Counted from the stretch's first letter, positions 1-8,279 are shown. The stretch: 50,231 nt of DNA from Bacteroidota bacterium (GCA_013287545.1 JABDDQ010000006.1:8056-58286); one strand, 5' to 3'. Made by a program: numbers and translations. The notes: generated from the letters alone by a model not told the origin.

Positions 1-1
1 A

Positions 2-352
2 AAAAGAAGTGAAGTACCTGTTTATATTTCATGTTTAGATATTGGCTTATTTTTTATCAAACCTTTATATTCTAAAAAAGGGTCGTCACCTACAAAGCTT
101 GCAGAGCTACTGGCATGTGGCATCCCTATTATTACAAACACCGGAGTTGGTGATGTAGATGAGTTAATATCAAACACCAATTGTGGTGTTTTAATTGATT
201 CTTTTACTACTGAAGCATATCAATCAGCTATAAATAAAATAGGCAACCTCAATCTATCTAAACATTATTACAGAGATGTAGCCTTGGCCAATTTTTCTTT
301 GCAAAAAGGAATTGATTCGTACAAAAAGATATATGATGCAGTATTTTCATAA
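2..352 (+). CDS. Glycosyltransferase family 4, C-terminal fragment (5' end outside window)
   Basis: An open frame runs from the left edge to a TAA at 350-352, giving 116 residues of a protein that starts outside the window. The stretch SSPTKLAELLACGIPIITN followed by GVGDVDELI is the donor-nucleotide-sugar binding part of GT-B (GT4-type) glycosyltransferases, where the conserved S-P-T-K-x-x-E pattern contacts the sugar nucleotide. The tail is a helical closing segment ending in YKKIYDAVFS. It resembles the C-terminus of the glycosyltransferase at 18835-20004, but it lies on the opposite strand and is separated from the main polysaccharide cluster by unrelated genes. Substrate cannot be told. 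A short inverted repeat (AATGCT/AGCATT, 351-370) follows the stop and could be a weak terminator. Confidence 0.85.
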   Translation, partial: KRSEVPVYISCLDIGLFFIKPLYSKKGSSPTKLAELLACGIPIITNTGVGDVDELISNTNCGVLIDSFTTEAYQSAINKIGNLNLSKHYYRDVALANFSLQKGIDSYKKIYDAVFS

Positions 353-393
353 TGCTTGTAAAAAAGCATTCATAAATATATAATTTCCTTTTT

Positions 394-401
394 TACTTTT
401 G
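394..401 (+). promoter_or_regulatory. Candidate -7 promoter element (TAnnTTTG)
   Basis: TACTTTTG at 394-401 fits the Bacteroidota sigma-ABfr -7 consensus TAnnTTTG. No TTTG is seen at the -33 spacing. The G lies only five bases before the ATG at 406, so the transcript would begin at or next to the start codon and be leaderless. Confidence 0.45.
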
Positions 402-405
402 TAGA

Positions 406-753
406 ATGCAAACATCGAGATATAAAAAACTACCCGAAAGGAAACACTTTTTAACTAAACTGGCTAAAAATTTTTTATTGGCTATGACTTTACTAATTAT
501 TTCTTTACTAATCGGCATGTGGGGGTATCATTATTACATGAATTTAGGTTTTGCCGACTCGCTTATTAATGCTTCGATGATATTAAGTGGTATGGGGCCT
601 GTAGACCATGCAGATACAAATGGAGCTAAAATTTTTGCATCACTTTATGCTATATATAGCGGAGTAGCTTTTATAAGCAGTATGGCTTTTTTATTTATCC
701 CTGTTGTACATCGTTTTTTACACAAAATGCACTTAGAAATAGAAAACAATTAA
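406..753 (+). CDS. Small two-helix membrane protein with K+-channel-like layout
   Basis: This 115-residue protein has a basic N-terminus (residues 1-25), a first hydrophobic helix (about 26-46), a re-entrant-like segment FADSLINASMILSGMGPVD, then a second hydrophobic helix (about 74-99) and a charged tail. The order helix, pore-like helix, short G-rich loop, helix matches the pore module of two-TM potassium channels, but the canonical T-x-G-Y-G filter is replaced by SGMGP. From memory, similar short proteins with a GMGP loop occur in other Bacteroidota, mostly as uncharacterised proteins; I cannot confirm this here. Ion conduction is only an inference. The stop codon overlaps that of the convergent lipoprotein gene by three bases. 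A later in-frame ATG inside the first helix is a less likely start. Confidence 0.75.
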   Translation: MQTSRYKKLPERKHFLTKLAKNFLLAMTLLIISLLIGMWGYHYYMNLGFADSLINASMILSGMGPVDHADTNGAKIFASLYAIYSGVAFISSMAFLFIPVVHRFLHKMHLEIENN

Positions 754-1673
754 GGTTTATTATATATTCTTAATTGCAAAGATTGTATTACTTCGTATGT
801 AGTTGCGTTATATATATATGCTACTACATAACATTGCTTTGTATTACAGGAGATTGGAGCATTACTGGAAGTAGCCGCACCGTAAGTAGATTTTATGGTG
901 TAATTATACGTTTTTGTAATTGTTTTATTTAAAGCTGCTCCGTTAGACACAAGGGTGTCACCCCAATCGCTATTAATGGCATCACGTAAAGCAAAACGAT
1001 GTTGATAGTTTACTATTTCACCGACTCCATATTTTAATTGTGGTGCTTTAATACTATCTTGTGTTAGCAAAACAACTAAATTATACTTGCCAGAATTAAG
1101 GGTTGCTAAAAACTTAGAGGTGACTGTAACACTTAGAGCTCTACTTACGGTATCAAAAGTAGTGTTAAGATTAAGCTTAATAAAGGAAGTATCATTTTGA
1201 ATACTGCTATATACCAATGCATCCCAGTTTCCATAGGTTTGTACTTGAGTTTGTGTTGGATAACCTTTTCTGTTAACCATTCCGTTTGGGTTAGAGCTTA
1301 TTCCGAAAAACGTATTATAATCTTCTCCGGTTGGGCAAGTAAAATCAATATTATAATAAGATGGTGCAAGCGGAGGGTCTGCAAAACTACCTGCATTAAC
1401 TGCCATTGGCACTATACGATTTCCATATTTTTTTATAAGCGTATCTAGTTCATCGGCAGCATAAGGACAATTGCCACAAGTAATACCGGTATAATCTTCT
1501 ACCAAAACATTTTTTAAACTGGTACTATCCGATGCTTTTACTGCAGTTGTATTATTTATTACCCCAACAGGTCCACTATTTGGATTTTTATACGGAGAGC
1601 TAACATAATCGCAGGCTGAAAAATAAATAACCAGAACAGCAAACAACAATATTTTAGTTGATTTAATCATCAT
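750..1673 (-). CDS. Omp28-related lipoprotein with CxxC motif
   Basis: The chosen start (ATG at 1673) gives MMIKSTKILLFAV followed by the lipobox YFSAC, so a lipoprotein anchored through Cys21 is predicted; an ATG at 1688 would add five residues. Around residues 60-80 the sequence VLVEDYTGITCGNCPYAAD is the conserved thioredoxin-like CxxC segment of Omp28-type envelope proteins (Cys66 and Cys69 from this start). The rest is beta-rich, with no T9SS sorting domain at the C-terminus. It is the last gene of a three-gene unit after a TlpA-like protein and a DUF6029-type barrel protein, 25 bases behind the latter. The role is unknown; a redox or substrate-binding function at the outer membrane is an inference from the CxxC and the neighbours. 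Confidence 0.8.
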   Translation of the reverse strand: MMIKSTKILLFAVLVIYFSACDYVSSPYKNPNSGPVGVINNTTAVKASDSTSLKNVLVEDYTGITCGNCPYAADELDTLIKKYGNRIVPMAVNAGSFADPPLAPSYYNIDFTCPTGEDYNTFFGISSNPNGMVNRKGYPTQTQVQTYGNWDALVYSSIQNDTSFIKLNLNTTFDTVSRALSVTVTSKFLATLNSGKYNLVVLLTQDSIKAPQLKYGVGEIVNYQHRFALRDAINSDWGDTLVSNGAALNKTITKTYNYTIKSTYGAATSSNAPISCNTKQCYVVAYIYNATTYEVIQSLQLRIYNKP

Positions 1674-1698
1674 ATTAAAATTATACAATTTTTTTCAA

Positions 1699-3345
1699 TT
1701 AAAAACTGGTTGATATAGTCATTGATAATCCATCTGATGCAGGAACGGTACGACAGACACCACCTACACAAAATATACCTGCCCTTTGTTTACCATAAGA
1801 AAGTGTTATGCGCATAGCATCGCGTATAAAACCAACTGTTGCCAAATAATAATGGTAACGCTTTGAAGGGTCTGAGTTTCCGTAATTATATTGATCTAAA
1901 ATGGCTGCAAAAAAGTTAGAACTTGGTGTCCACTCTACCATACCAACAACCCACGAACCCTTATCTTGCTTAGTTTGCATAGTTTGTCCTTCAAAACGAA
2001 TAGAAGAGGTTGGTTTATACTTATAAGTTATATCAGCCACAAGAATATTTGTTTTGATATTCGGATATTCTGACACAGAATTGTTAAACTGAACAATGTT
2101 TTTGTTGTAAAATTGATTGGAGTACAAAAAAGTGCCCTTAACTTTTTTCGTAAATTTTTTATTGATTTCTATATTAAAATCATGGAAATACTTTTGTCCT
2201 GGGTTAAACGATCTTACTACGTAATGATACTGCCTGGTATCGTTTTGTGGTGCTATGTTAACACTATCTATGCCATAAGCCATAGATGCATTACCTGCTA
2301 TTTCCATGCCATAAGCACCTCCAAGGGGCGTACCTTTTTTAAATTTATACTGTATCTCCCCTTGCGCTGCCATTTCACCATTGGGTTGGGTTGCATATGG
2401 ATAATAAGCTGCCATTAGATACGTATGGTATTTTGTGAGTGCAGGCATATAGTTAATCATAGCCGCATTAAGTGTTTGGTCTCTATCGCTCCTAAAGCTC
2501 ATATTATCTACATATTTACCTGCCAGCATAATAGAGAAACCTGATTTTGCATACGAAGTAGTAAGATAAGCACCTTGCCCGTTTTTAAAACTATATTTAT
2601 TTATATAGGATGGGTCGTTAATTTTATAGGCATACTCACCATAAATACTAAAACCGCCCCGGTTAACAGTTATTCTGCCACCACCACACCCAACATTTTC
2701 AGGCTCGTTTAAGGTTGGGCTTAGATTAGCTTGATATTTGCTAACAAAGCTCCCACCAATAGTTACTTTTGTTTTTTTGTTGGCTAACGCAGAATCAATT
2801 AGTTCGTTTAGGTTTATGTCAATGTCACCGGCACGTACTATACCGGGGCTTACAGTAAAAAATGTACGCTGATGCCCAATTAAGCCTTTTACGGTTACAC
2901 CTCTAAGGGGAGTATAAATTGCTCTAAAACCATCAATGGTGTTATCGTATAACAATCCTCGTTCTTCATATACACGTAAAATCATTCCACTACCAAATTG
3001 GTCATAAAAGTTTCCGGCAGTAACATCTAATTTGCCCTTTTTATATCTGACATAACGATAGGGAACTCCGGAACCTTGATAACGAGGATCAAAACCTTGC
3101 ATAACAGGGTTATAGCTTTCATAACGCAAACCAGCCGAGAAATTTCCACGGATATAATTTAAATTACCAAACCCGTTCGACAACACTTTTTGAGGAACAA
3201 TAGGAGCGCCAATTGATGTATCCTTACTATAATATTGGGCATCTATTTGAAAGTTACCATGTATAGACTCTACAATATCTTTAACCTGTGAGAACATAGA
3301 AGTGCTATAAAATAGTACCCCTACGTAGTATAAAAATTTTTTCAC
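1699..3345 (-). CDS. DUF6029-type outer-membrane barrel protein
   Basis: The 548-residue product begins with a signal peptide (MKKFLYYVGVLFYSTSMFSQ). It continues as alternating polar and aromatic strands (for example GNLNYIRGNFSAGLRYESY and FYDQFGSGMILRVYEERGLL) and ends in a phenylalanine (TISTSF), the usual end of Bacteroidota outer-membrane beta-barrels. The segment YRYVRYKKGKLDVTAGNF and the early GSGMILR block are what I associate with the DUF6029 family, which to my knowledge has no assigned function. It sits between the TlpA-like gene (15 bases upstream) and the Omp28 lipoprotein gene (25 bases downstream), so the three are probably one transcript. A transport or assembly role for the Omp28 partner is only a guess. 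Confidence 0.75.
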   Translation of the reverse strand: MKKFLYYVGVLFYSTSMFSQVKDIVESIHGNFQIDAQYYSKDTSIGAPIVPQKVLSNGFGNLNYIRGNFSAGLRYESYNPVMQGFDPRYQGSGVPYRYVRYKKGKLDVTAGNFYDQFGSGMILRVYEERGLLYDNTIDGFRAIYTPLRGVTVKGLIGHQRTFFTVSPGIVRAGDIDINLNELIDSALANKKTKVTIGGSFVSKYQANLSPTLNEPENVGCGGGRITVNRGGFSIYGEYAYKINDPSYINKYSFKNGQGAYLTTSYAKSGFSIMLAGKYVDNMSFRSDRDQTLNAAMINYMPALTKYHTYLMAAYYPYATQPNGEMAAQGEIQYKFKKGTPLGGAYGMEIAGNASMAYGIDSVNIAPQNDTRQYHYVVRSFNPGQKYFHDFNIEINKKFTKKVKGTFLYSNQFYNKNIVQFNNSVSEYPNIKTNILVADITYKYKPTSSIRFEGQTMQTKQDKGSWVVGMVEWTPSSNFFAAILDQYNYGNSDPSKRYHYYLATVGFIRDAMRITLSYGKQRAGIFCVGGVCRTVPASDGLSMTISTSF

Positions 3346-3360
3346 TACAAAGGTTTATTT

Positions 3361-3876
3361 TTAATGTTCTAATTTTTCGCCTTTAATAAGGTGCTTAATG
3401 TTTTCGTAAAGATATATCTCATCGCCTTCGGCATATGAATTATGCGACCAAACAATTTCTCCGTTTCCATCAACAATAAAAACGTGTGGCACCACGTTTA
3501 CATTCATGGCACGTTTAAAATCTTGATTATCATCTAAATAAACTTCATAAGGCCACTCTTTTGTTTTTACATCGGTTACCACTTTGGCGCTTGTACGAGC
3601 ATCATCAATAGATACAGCAATAATTTTTACACCTGTTTCTTTTTGCCAATCAGCATAATCATCTAAAATGTTATCTAACTCTTTTTTACAAGGCTTACAC
3701 CATGTAGCCCAAAAACTAATAATGATAGGTTTACCATTATTAGTAAATGTAGAAGTACTTACTTTAGACCCATCCAGATTTTTAATTACCACCGTTGGGA
3801 GTTTACCCCCTCCATCAAAAGTAAAGCCCATTGAACAGATAACTACAATTGCTATTGCAATAATTATTTTTTTCAT
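3361..3876 (-). CDS. TlpA-like thiol-disulfide oxidoreductase
   Basis: This 171-residue protein has an N-terminal signal or anchor (residues 1-19) and a thioredoxin fold of the TlpA/ResA type. Its active site is FWATWCKPCKKE (Cys60, Cys63), with the cis-proline region VNVVPHVFIVDGNGEIV near residue 130. Such proteins face the periplasm and reduce or rearrange disulfides in exported proteins. The gene heads a unit with the DUF6029 barrel and an Omp28 lipoprotein that itself carries CxxC, so the downstream products are plausible clients. The gap to the preceding gene contains a strong terminator (3893-3925) but no recognisable TAnnTTTG element, so its promoter is unidentified. The 12-base palindrome AATAAGCTTATT (3877-3888) lies directly before the start codon. 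Confidence 0.92.
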   Translation of the reverse strand: MKKIIIAIAIVVICSMGFTFDGGGKLPTVVIKNLDGSKVSTSTFTNNGKPIIISFWATWCKPCKKELDNILDDYADWQKETGVKIIAVSIDDARTSAKVVTDVKTKEWPYEVYLDDNQDFKRAMNVNVVPHVFIVDGNGEIVWSHNSYAEGDEIYLYENIKHLIKGEKLEH

Positions 3877-3892
3877 AATAAGCTTATTATTT

Positions 3893-3925
3893 AAAAAAAT
3901 CCCTCCGTTTTTTCGGAGGGATTTT
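3893..3925 (-). terminator. Intrinsic terminator after the T9SS Omp28 gene
   Basis: AAAATCCCTCCG (3896-3907) pairs perfectly with CGGAGGGATTTT (3914-3925) across a six-base loop. On the minus strand the stem is followed by a run of seven Ts (3899-3893). It lies seven bases after the stop of the upstream minus-strand gene. Confidence 0.9.
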
Positions 3926-3931
3926 AATTAA

Positions 3932-5968
3932 TTATTTAATAACGCTAACCTTGGTTTGATATGAACCACTGGTTGAGGAAACCAGCACAGTATATATACC
4001 GTTAGCCAATTGATCTACAGGAATGTTTACTAAATTATCTCCTACATTAAAATCATAGTTTTTAGTAAGAACAACTTGCCCCATTATATTATATAAGGAA
4101 ATATTTGTTTTTTCGGAAGAGCTAAGATTTACATTAACATTAAACTGGTTATTTGCCGGATTAGGATAAACTTTAACATTACTAATATTACCCTGATTTT
4201 GTTTAATGACTACCGTAGTAGAAATGTTTATATTATCAACATACAAATCATTACCATTGTTATTTATAGCTGAGAATTTAATTAACGCCTCGGTTGATGA
4301 AGCATAAGCACTTAAACTAATATAGCTGGTTTTCCATTCGGTGCTTGCAGGAGTATATTCGTTAGAATCTCCTGGCGTTAAAGCGGTTGTTAAACCTTGA
4401 CCACCTTTATAGAAAAGTTGATGCCAAGTAGCTCCGCAATCCGTAGAAATTGAAACAGCTAATGAGTCATCTATCTCGCCATAATTAGAATCATAATAGT
4501 AATTATACGCATAATCAAAACGTAATTGAGGACTTGTTACAGAAGTAAGGTCAATTGTTTGCATATACATATCATCTACATCAGGATAAGTTGCGTACGA
4601 GTAAAATGGGTATAATGCAGAGTTAGTTGATGTTCCGTATCCGCCATAAGTCCCACTTCTTTTCCATTGACTAGGACCTCCTGCAGCATTAGATAACACC
4701 CAATTTGCAGGCGGAAATGTAGTGGTTGTAAATCCTTGTACAATAGGTGCTGGCGTAGCTGTAGGCTCTATAATAACGTTAATGGTTTGAGAATTGTTAT
4801 TCAAATTTTGATCTGTACCACTATTTGGAGAGTTTACTGATATATATACAGCATGACTGCCGGATGTGGTTACTGTAGGAGTTAAACTAACTGTTGCTGT
4901 TTGGTTAGTAGTTAAGTTACCTGTCCAGCTATAGGTTTGAACAGTACCGGCGTCTATTTTATAATTAATAGTACAAGATGTTAAAGTAGTTGCTCCTGCA
5001 TTTTTAACAATAGCAACAGGGGTTAGTGTTGTAGTACATTGTATTGTTGCATTACCTACAAGTGCAGCTGCATCTAAATTAAGAGGAACAGGTGAACTAT
5101 ATGCGGCCTGATGAATTCGGCGTGCATAGGCTGTATCATAAGGAGCACCTATCCCACTCGAAGAAACACTTACTGTATCACAAAAATAAGGCGCGTCATT
5201 TTGAATCCAGCCAGCAAAAGCAATTTGACTCTTATCAAAGATATAACTTGGTATAGCTATTTTAAAAGTAAGATTTTGTATCTGTCCGTTTGTCCATGTA
5301 TTGTTAAGCACTGTTCCTTGTAACGAAGGAACCATTTTACGCATTACATCGTAAAAAACTTTTTCGCCATTAGACCCAGGTGCTGTTGTATAAGTTATTA
5401 CAGCTTCCTCTAATGCCATGTAAAACTTTAAAGCATAACCTGCAGTTTGATTATATACTTGGGCAGCCGTTATTTTTGCATTTATAGTAATAGAATCTGC
5501 TGTTGGGTTTATTGTGTGTGTTATGCTAAGCGCAAAAGGCGAGTTTACAATAGCGCTATCATTAATCATGGTTTGTGAAAGCTCATAAGGTGCGCCCGGA
5601 TAAGCATTCCCTAATGCATCAGGCAATTCTATACCGTTAAAGCGCGTATAAGGTGCCTCTGGAATACCATAAGGAGAAAAATAATAATACATTTCCTTAT
5701 TAATTTCGGCGCTATCTTGTATATACTGAGAATTACTGCCTAAACCGGTAGCATCAGGAATAGGTACCGGATAAGAAACTTTTACAATTTTATTTGGATA
5801 ATTGCCAGGAGCATGTACTATGGGATAAAGATACTGGTTTGCCGGAGGGCAATTGGGGCAAGTCTCCCCAGTCCATTCTTCATATAAAATGGTTCGTTGT
5901 GTTTGAGCTATTGTAGTTGCGCTTAAGCATAATGCGATAGCTAATGATGTTAATGTAGTTTTTTTCAT
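3932..5968 (-). CDS. Omp28-related surface protein with T9SS sorting domain
   Basis: From the ATG at 5968 the product has 678 residues, beginning with a typical signal peptide (MKKTTLTSLAIALCLSATTIAQ). The longer frame back to 6022 is rejected because the promoter (5992-6023) lies inside it. An Omp28-type thioredoxin-like segment follows directly, EEWTGETCPNCPPANQY (Cys37, Cys40). Next come a beta-rich middle with a CARDB-like stretch (AIVKNAGATTLTSC) and a jelly-roll or MAM-like region (WVLSNAAGGPSQWKRSG to SAINNNGNDLYVDNI). The last 80 residues are a type A sorting domain (VYPNPANNQFNVNV, NIMGQVV, LANGIYTVLV). The protein is therefore predicted to cross the outer membrane through T9SS and be anchored at the surface. 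It is transcribed alone, between its own promoter and terminator, beside a second Omp28 gene set. Confidence 0.9.
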   Translation of the reverse strand: MKKTTLTSLAIALCLSATTIAQTQRTILYEEWTGETCPNCPPANQYLYPIVHAPGNYPNKIVKVSYPVPIPDATGLGSNSQYIQDSAEINKEMYYYFSPYGIPEAPYTRFNGIELPDALGNAYPGAPYELSQTMINDSAIVNSPFALSITHTINPTADSITINAKITAAQVYNQTAGYALKFYMALEEAVITYTTAPGSNGEKVFYDVMRKMVPSLQGTVLNNTWTNGQIQNLTFKIAIPSYIFDKSQIAFAGWIQNDAPYFCDTVSVSSSGIGAPYDTAYARRIHQAAYSSPVPLNLDAAALVGNATIQCTTTLTPVAIVKNAGATTLTSCTINYKIDAGTVQTYSWTGNLTTNQTATVSLTPTVTTSGSHAVYISVNSPNSGTDQNLNNNSQTINVIIEPTATPAPIVQGFTTTTFPPANWVLSNAAGGPSQWKRSGTYGGYGTSTNSALYPFYSYATYPDVDDMYMQTIDLTSVTSPQLRFDYAYNYYYDSNYGEIDDSLAVSISTDCGATWHQLFYKGGQGLTTALTPGDSNEYTPASTEWKTSYISLSAYASSTEALIKFSAINNNGNDLYVDNINISTTVVIKQNQGNISNVKVYPNPANNQFNVNVNLSSSEKTNISLYNIMGQVVLTKNYDFNVGDNLVNIPVDQLANGIYTVLVSSTSGSYQTKVSVIK

Positions 5969-5991
5969 GAGGTTTTTAAATTTGAATAACA

Positions 5992-6023
5992 GCAAATGTA
6001 GTGTTACTGTTAATTTATCCAAA
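5992..6023 (-). promoter_or_regulatory. Bacteroidota-type promoter (TTTG-20-TAnnTTTG)
   Basis: Read on the minus strand, TTTG (6023-6020) is followed after 20 bases by TACATTTG (5999-5992). This matches both the -33 and -7 elements of the Bacteroidota consensus with normal spacing. The transcript should start near 5986, giving a leader of roughly 20 bases before the ATG at 5968. Confidence 0.8.
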
Positions 6024-6151
6024 TTTATTTACCACTATTTTACATCATTTAGCCTAAATTATTGCTTTTACTTAAAATGTTAATTTCCATTTTTAATTAA
6101 ATTGTAAACACTATATTTACATGCAGCATTAACACATTCAAATCTAAACTC

Positions 6152-6910
6152 ATGAAAAAAAATCTACTTATCCTATCTATTTTACTTGTAAGTTTTTACA
6201 AAAGCAAGTCTCAAAGTATTCAGTTGTTAGATACAACAGGGGGAGCAATGAATCAAGCCCAATCCAGCTATACTTTTTGGGTTGATAACGATTCAGCCTG
6301 TAACTATATGTTTGCAGTTAAAAATTTAACTTCGTCTCAGTTAACTATTAAGGTAAAAAAACATGTCATTTCTAATGTCGGAAGTAATTCGATAACATTT
6401 TGTATAGGCAGTTTATGTTATGGCGCCACTACAACATTAAGCGGTAGTGTTACTATTCCGGCTAATTCATTTATCCCCCCTGTTCACCCGACCCCCGGTA
6501 CTTTTGGTTTAAGCACCGAGTTTGCTGCTATGGTAGCAAGTGGAACTGCCCAGGTTATGTACACCATATTTAATGCAAATAATGTAAATGATTCTGTTTC
6601 AGTTACGATAAATTATAATTTAACTGCTGCTGGTATTAAATCTATAGCTACTAATTATTTTGTTTCAAATATTAGCCCTAACCCAGCAAATACAAACGTA
6701 TCAGTTAACTACGATTTGAAAAACACATTGCAACCGGCTTCAATTAAAATATACAATATGCTTGGTACGCTTGTAAAAACAGTTTCTTTAGAAACCTATT
6801 CTAACAATACTAAAATAGATATAACTTCTTTAGAAGAGGGTATATATTTCTATTCTGTAATAGTTGGTGAAAAACCTATTAAAACAAGCCGTTTAGTTGT
6901 TTCAAGGTAA
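6152..6910 (+). CDS. Secreted protein with T9SS type A sorting domain
   Basis: The 252-residue product starts with a signal peptide (MKKNLLILSILLVSFYKSKS). Its beta-rich central domain (residues about 25-165) shows no family I recognise; it contains CNYMFAVKNLTSSQ and two Cys near CIGSLCYG. The last 80 residues are a type A sorting domain: NISPNPANTNVSVNY, then KIYNMLGTLVK, then LEEGIYFYSVIV. It is thus a T9SS cargo exported to the cell surface or medium. The gene diverges from the Omp28 gene. The upstream region has only an imperfect -7 element (TATATTTA, 6112-6119) and no clear -33 box. An AT-rich hairpin follows the stop. No catalytic motif is visible, so a structural or adhesive role is only a possibility. 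Confidence 0.85.
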   Translation: MKKNLLILSILLVSFYKSKSQSIQLLDTTGGAMNQAQSSYTFWVDNDSACNYMFAVKNLTSSQLTIKVKKHVISNVGSNSITFCIGSLCYGATTTLSGSVTIPANSFIPPVHPTPGTFGLSTEFAAMVASGTAQVMYTIFNANNVNDSVSVTINYNLTAAGIKSIATNYFVSNISPNPANTNVSVNYDLKNTLQPASIKIYNMLGTLVKTVSLETYSNNTKIDITSLEEGIYFYSVIVGEKPIKTSRLVVSR

Positions 6911-6939
6911 ATTTAGTTTTCTCCTTCTTACAGTTTAAC

Positions 6940-6970
6940 TCAATTTTTTATAAAAAGTTGATATTTTTTG
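6940..6970 (+). terminator. Weak AT-rich terminator candidate
   Basis: TCAATTTTTT (6940-6949) pairs with AAAAAGTTGA (6952-6961), with one G-T wobble, and is followed by TATTTTTTG. The stem is AT-rich, so stability is modest, but it is correctly placed 30 bases after the stop at 6910. Confidence 0.4.
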
Positions 6971-7012
6971 ATGTTTCGGCTAATAAGTGGCTTTTTATTG
7001 CCAAATATCTGC

Positions 7013-7020
7013 TATTTTTG
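7013..7020 (+). promoter_or_regulatory. Candidate -7 promoter element of the acyl-CoA dehydrogenase gene
   Basis: TATTTTTG matches TAnnTTTG exactly and lies 53 bases before the ATG at 7073. No TTTG lies at the ideal -33 spacing; only a T-rich stretch (6992-6996) does. Confidence 0.5.
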
Positions 7021-7072
7021 AGACCGCACATTTAAATACATTACGTTTTAAACCATATAATATTTTAATAGC

Positions 7073-8212
7073 ATGAATTTTACACTGAACGAAGAGCATT
7101 TGATGATACAAAAAGCCGCACGTGATTTTGCGCAAAATGAGCTTAAACCAGGTGTTATTGAGCGTGATGAACACCAAAAATTTCCGGCAGAACAAATTAA
7201 AAAAATGGGCGAGCTTGGTTTTTTGGGTATGATGGTTGACCCTAAATATGGCGGAGGTGGAATGGATACTATTTCTTACGTATTGGCTATGGAAGAAATT
7301 TCTAAGGTGGATGCTTCGTGTTCAGTGGTTATGAGTGTAAATAACTCGCTTGTTTGCTGGGGTTTAGAGCATTATGGTACCGAAGAACAAAAATTAAAAT
7401 ATTTAGTTCCGTTAGCTAAAGGCGAAAAAATTGGAGCTTTCTGTTTATCAGAACCAGAAGCCGGTAGCGATGCTACTTCACAAAAAACTACCGCAATTGA
7501 TATGGGAGACCATTATTTATTAAACGGTACAAAAAACTGGATTACAAATGGTAATAGCGCGTCTACTTATTTAGTAATGGCACAAACTAATGTAGAGGCA
7601 GGTCATAAAGGCATTAATTGCCTTATTGTAGAAAAAGGAATGGAAGGTTTTGTAGTAGGACCTAAAGAAAATAAAATGGGTATACGCGCCAGCGATACGC
7701 ACTCACTTATGTTTACCAATGTAAAAGTACCTAAAGCTAATCGCATTGGGGAAGATGGTTTTGGGTTTAAATTCGCCATGAAAACATTATCTGGTGGACG
7801 TATAGGCATTGCCTCTCAAGCATTAGGAATAGCAAGCGGAGCTTATGAATTAGCTTTAGCTTACTCAAAGGAGCGTAAAGCTTTTGGTAAAGAAATTTCT
7901 AACCACCAAATTATTCAATTTAAACTGGCAGATATGGCAACCCGCATTGATGCTTCTCGTTTACTTTGTTTAAAAGCAGCTTGTCAGAAAGATGCACACG
8001 AAGATTATACACAAAGTGGAGCTATGGCAAAAGTATTTTCTTCGGAAACTGCTATGTGGGCTACTACCGAAGCTGTACAAATACATGGTGGCTACGGTTA
8101 TGTAAAAGAATATCATGTAGAACGCCTTATGCGCGATGCAAAAATTACACAGATATATGAAGGTACATCAGAAGTACAACGTATTGTAATTTCTCGTAGT
8201 GTATTAGCTTAA
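7073..8212 (+). CDS. Acyl-CoA dehydrogenase (short-chain/butyryl type)
   Basis: The 379-residue length and the three-part fold are those of FAD-dependent acyl-CoA dehydrogenases, which oxidise acyl-CoA to trans-2-enoyl-CoA and pass electrons to an electron-transfer flavoprotein. Visible signatures are AFCLSEPEAGSD (about 125-136), the FAD-binding NGTKNWITNG segment, the QIIQFKLADM helix and the C-terminal GGYGYVKEYHVERLMRDAK. The final IYEGTSEVQR carries the expected catalytic glutamate position of the short/medium-chain group. Chain-length preference cannot be fixed from sequence alone. It is a single-gene unit between a candidate promoter and the strong bidirectional terminator at 8230-8265, and has no functional link to its neighbours that I can see; a housekeeping role in fatty-acid or amino-acid catabolism is likely. 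Confidence 0.96.
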   Translation: MNFTLNEEHLMIQKAARDFAQNELKPGVIERDEHQKFPAEQIKKMGELGFLGMMVDPKYGGGGMDTISYVLAMEEISKVDASCSVVMSVNNSLVCWGLEHYGTEEQKLKYLVPLAKGEKIGAFCLSEPEAGSDATSQKTTAIDMGDHYLLNGTKNWITNGNSASTYLVMAQTNVEAGHKGINCLIVEKGMEGFVVGPKENKMGIRASDTHSLMFTNVKVPKANRIGEDGFGFKFAMKTLSGGRIGIASQALGIASGAYELALAYSKERKAFGKEISNHQIIQFKLADMATRIDASRLLCLKAACQKDAHEDYTQSGAMAKVFSSETAMWATTEAVQIHGGYGYVKEYHVERLMRDAKITQIYEGTSEVQRIVISRSVLA

Positions 8213-8229
8213 ACTATTAAATCCTAAAT

Positions 8230-8265
8230 AAAAAGCCCCTTCATAAATTATGAAGGGGCTTTTTT
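8230..8265. terminator. Strong bidirectional terminator
   Basis: A 16-base perfect stem (8230-8245 with 8249-8264; core AAGCCCCTTCATA) closes a three-base loop and is flanked by an A-run on the left and a T-run on the right. It lies between two convergent stop codons (8212 plus, 8280 minus) and can serve both genes. Confidence 0.95.
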
Positions 8266-8279
8266 ATGATTAAACAATT

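Noticed and set aside
351-370. Short inverted repeat AATGCT/AGCATT as a terminator
   Set aside because: Only six base pairs, AT-rich and without a clear T-run, so I do not list it as a feature.
5969-6022. 18-codon N-terminal extension of the T9SS Omp28 protein
   Set aside because: The -7 and -33 promoter elements lie within this stretch and a standard signal peptide begins at 5968.
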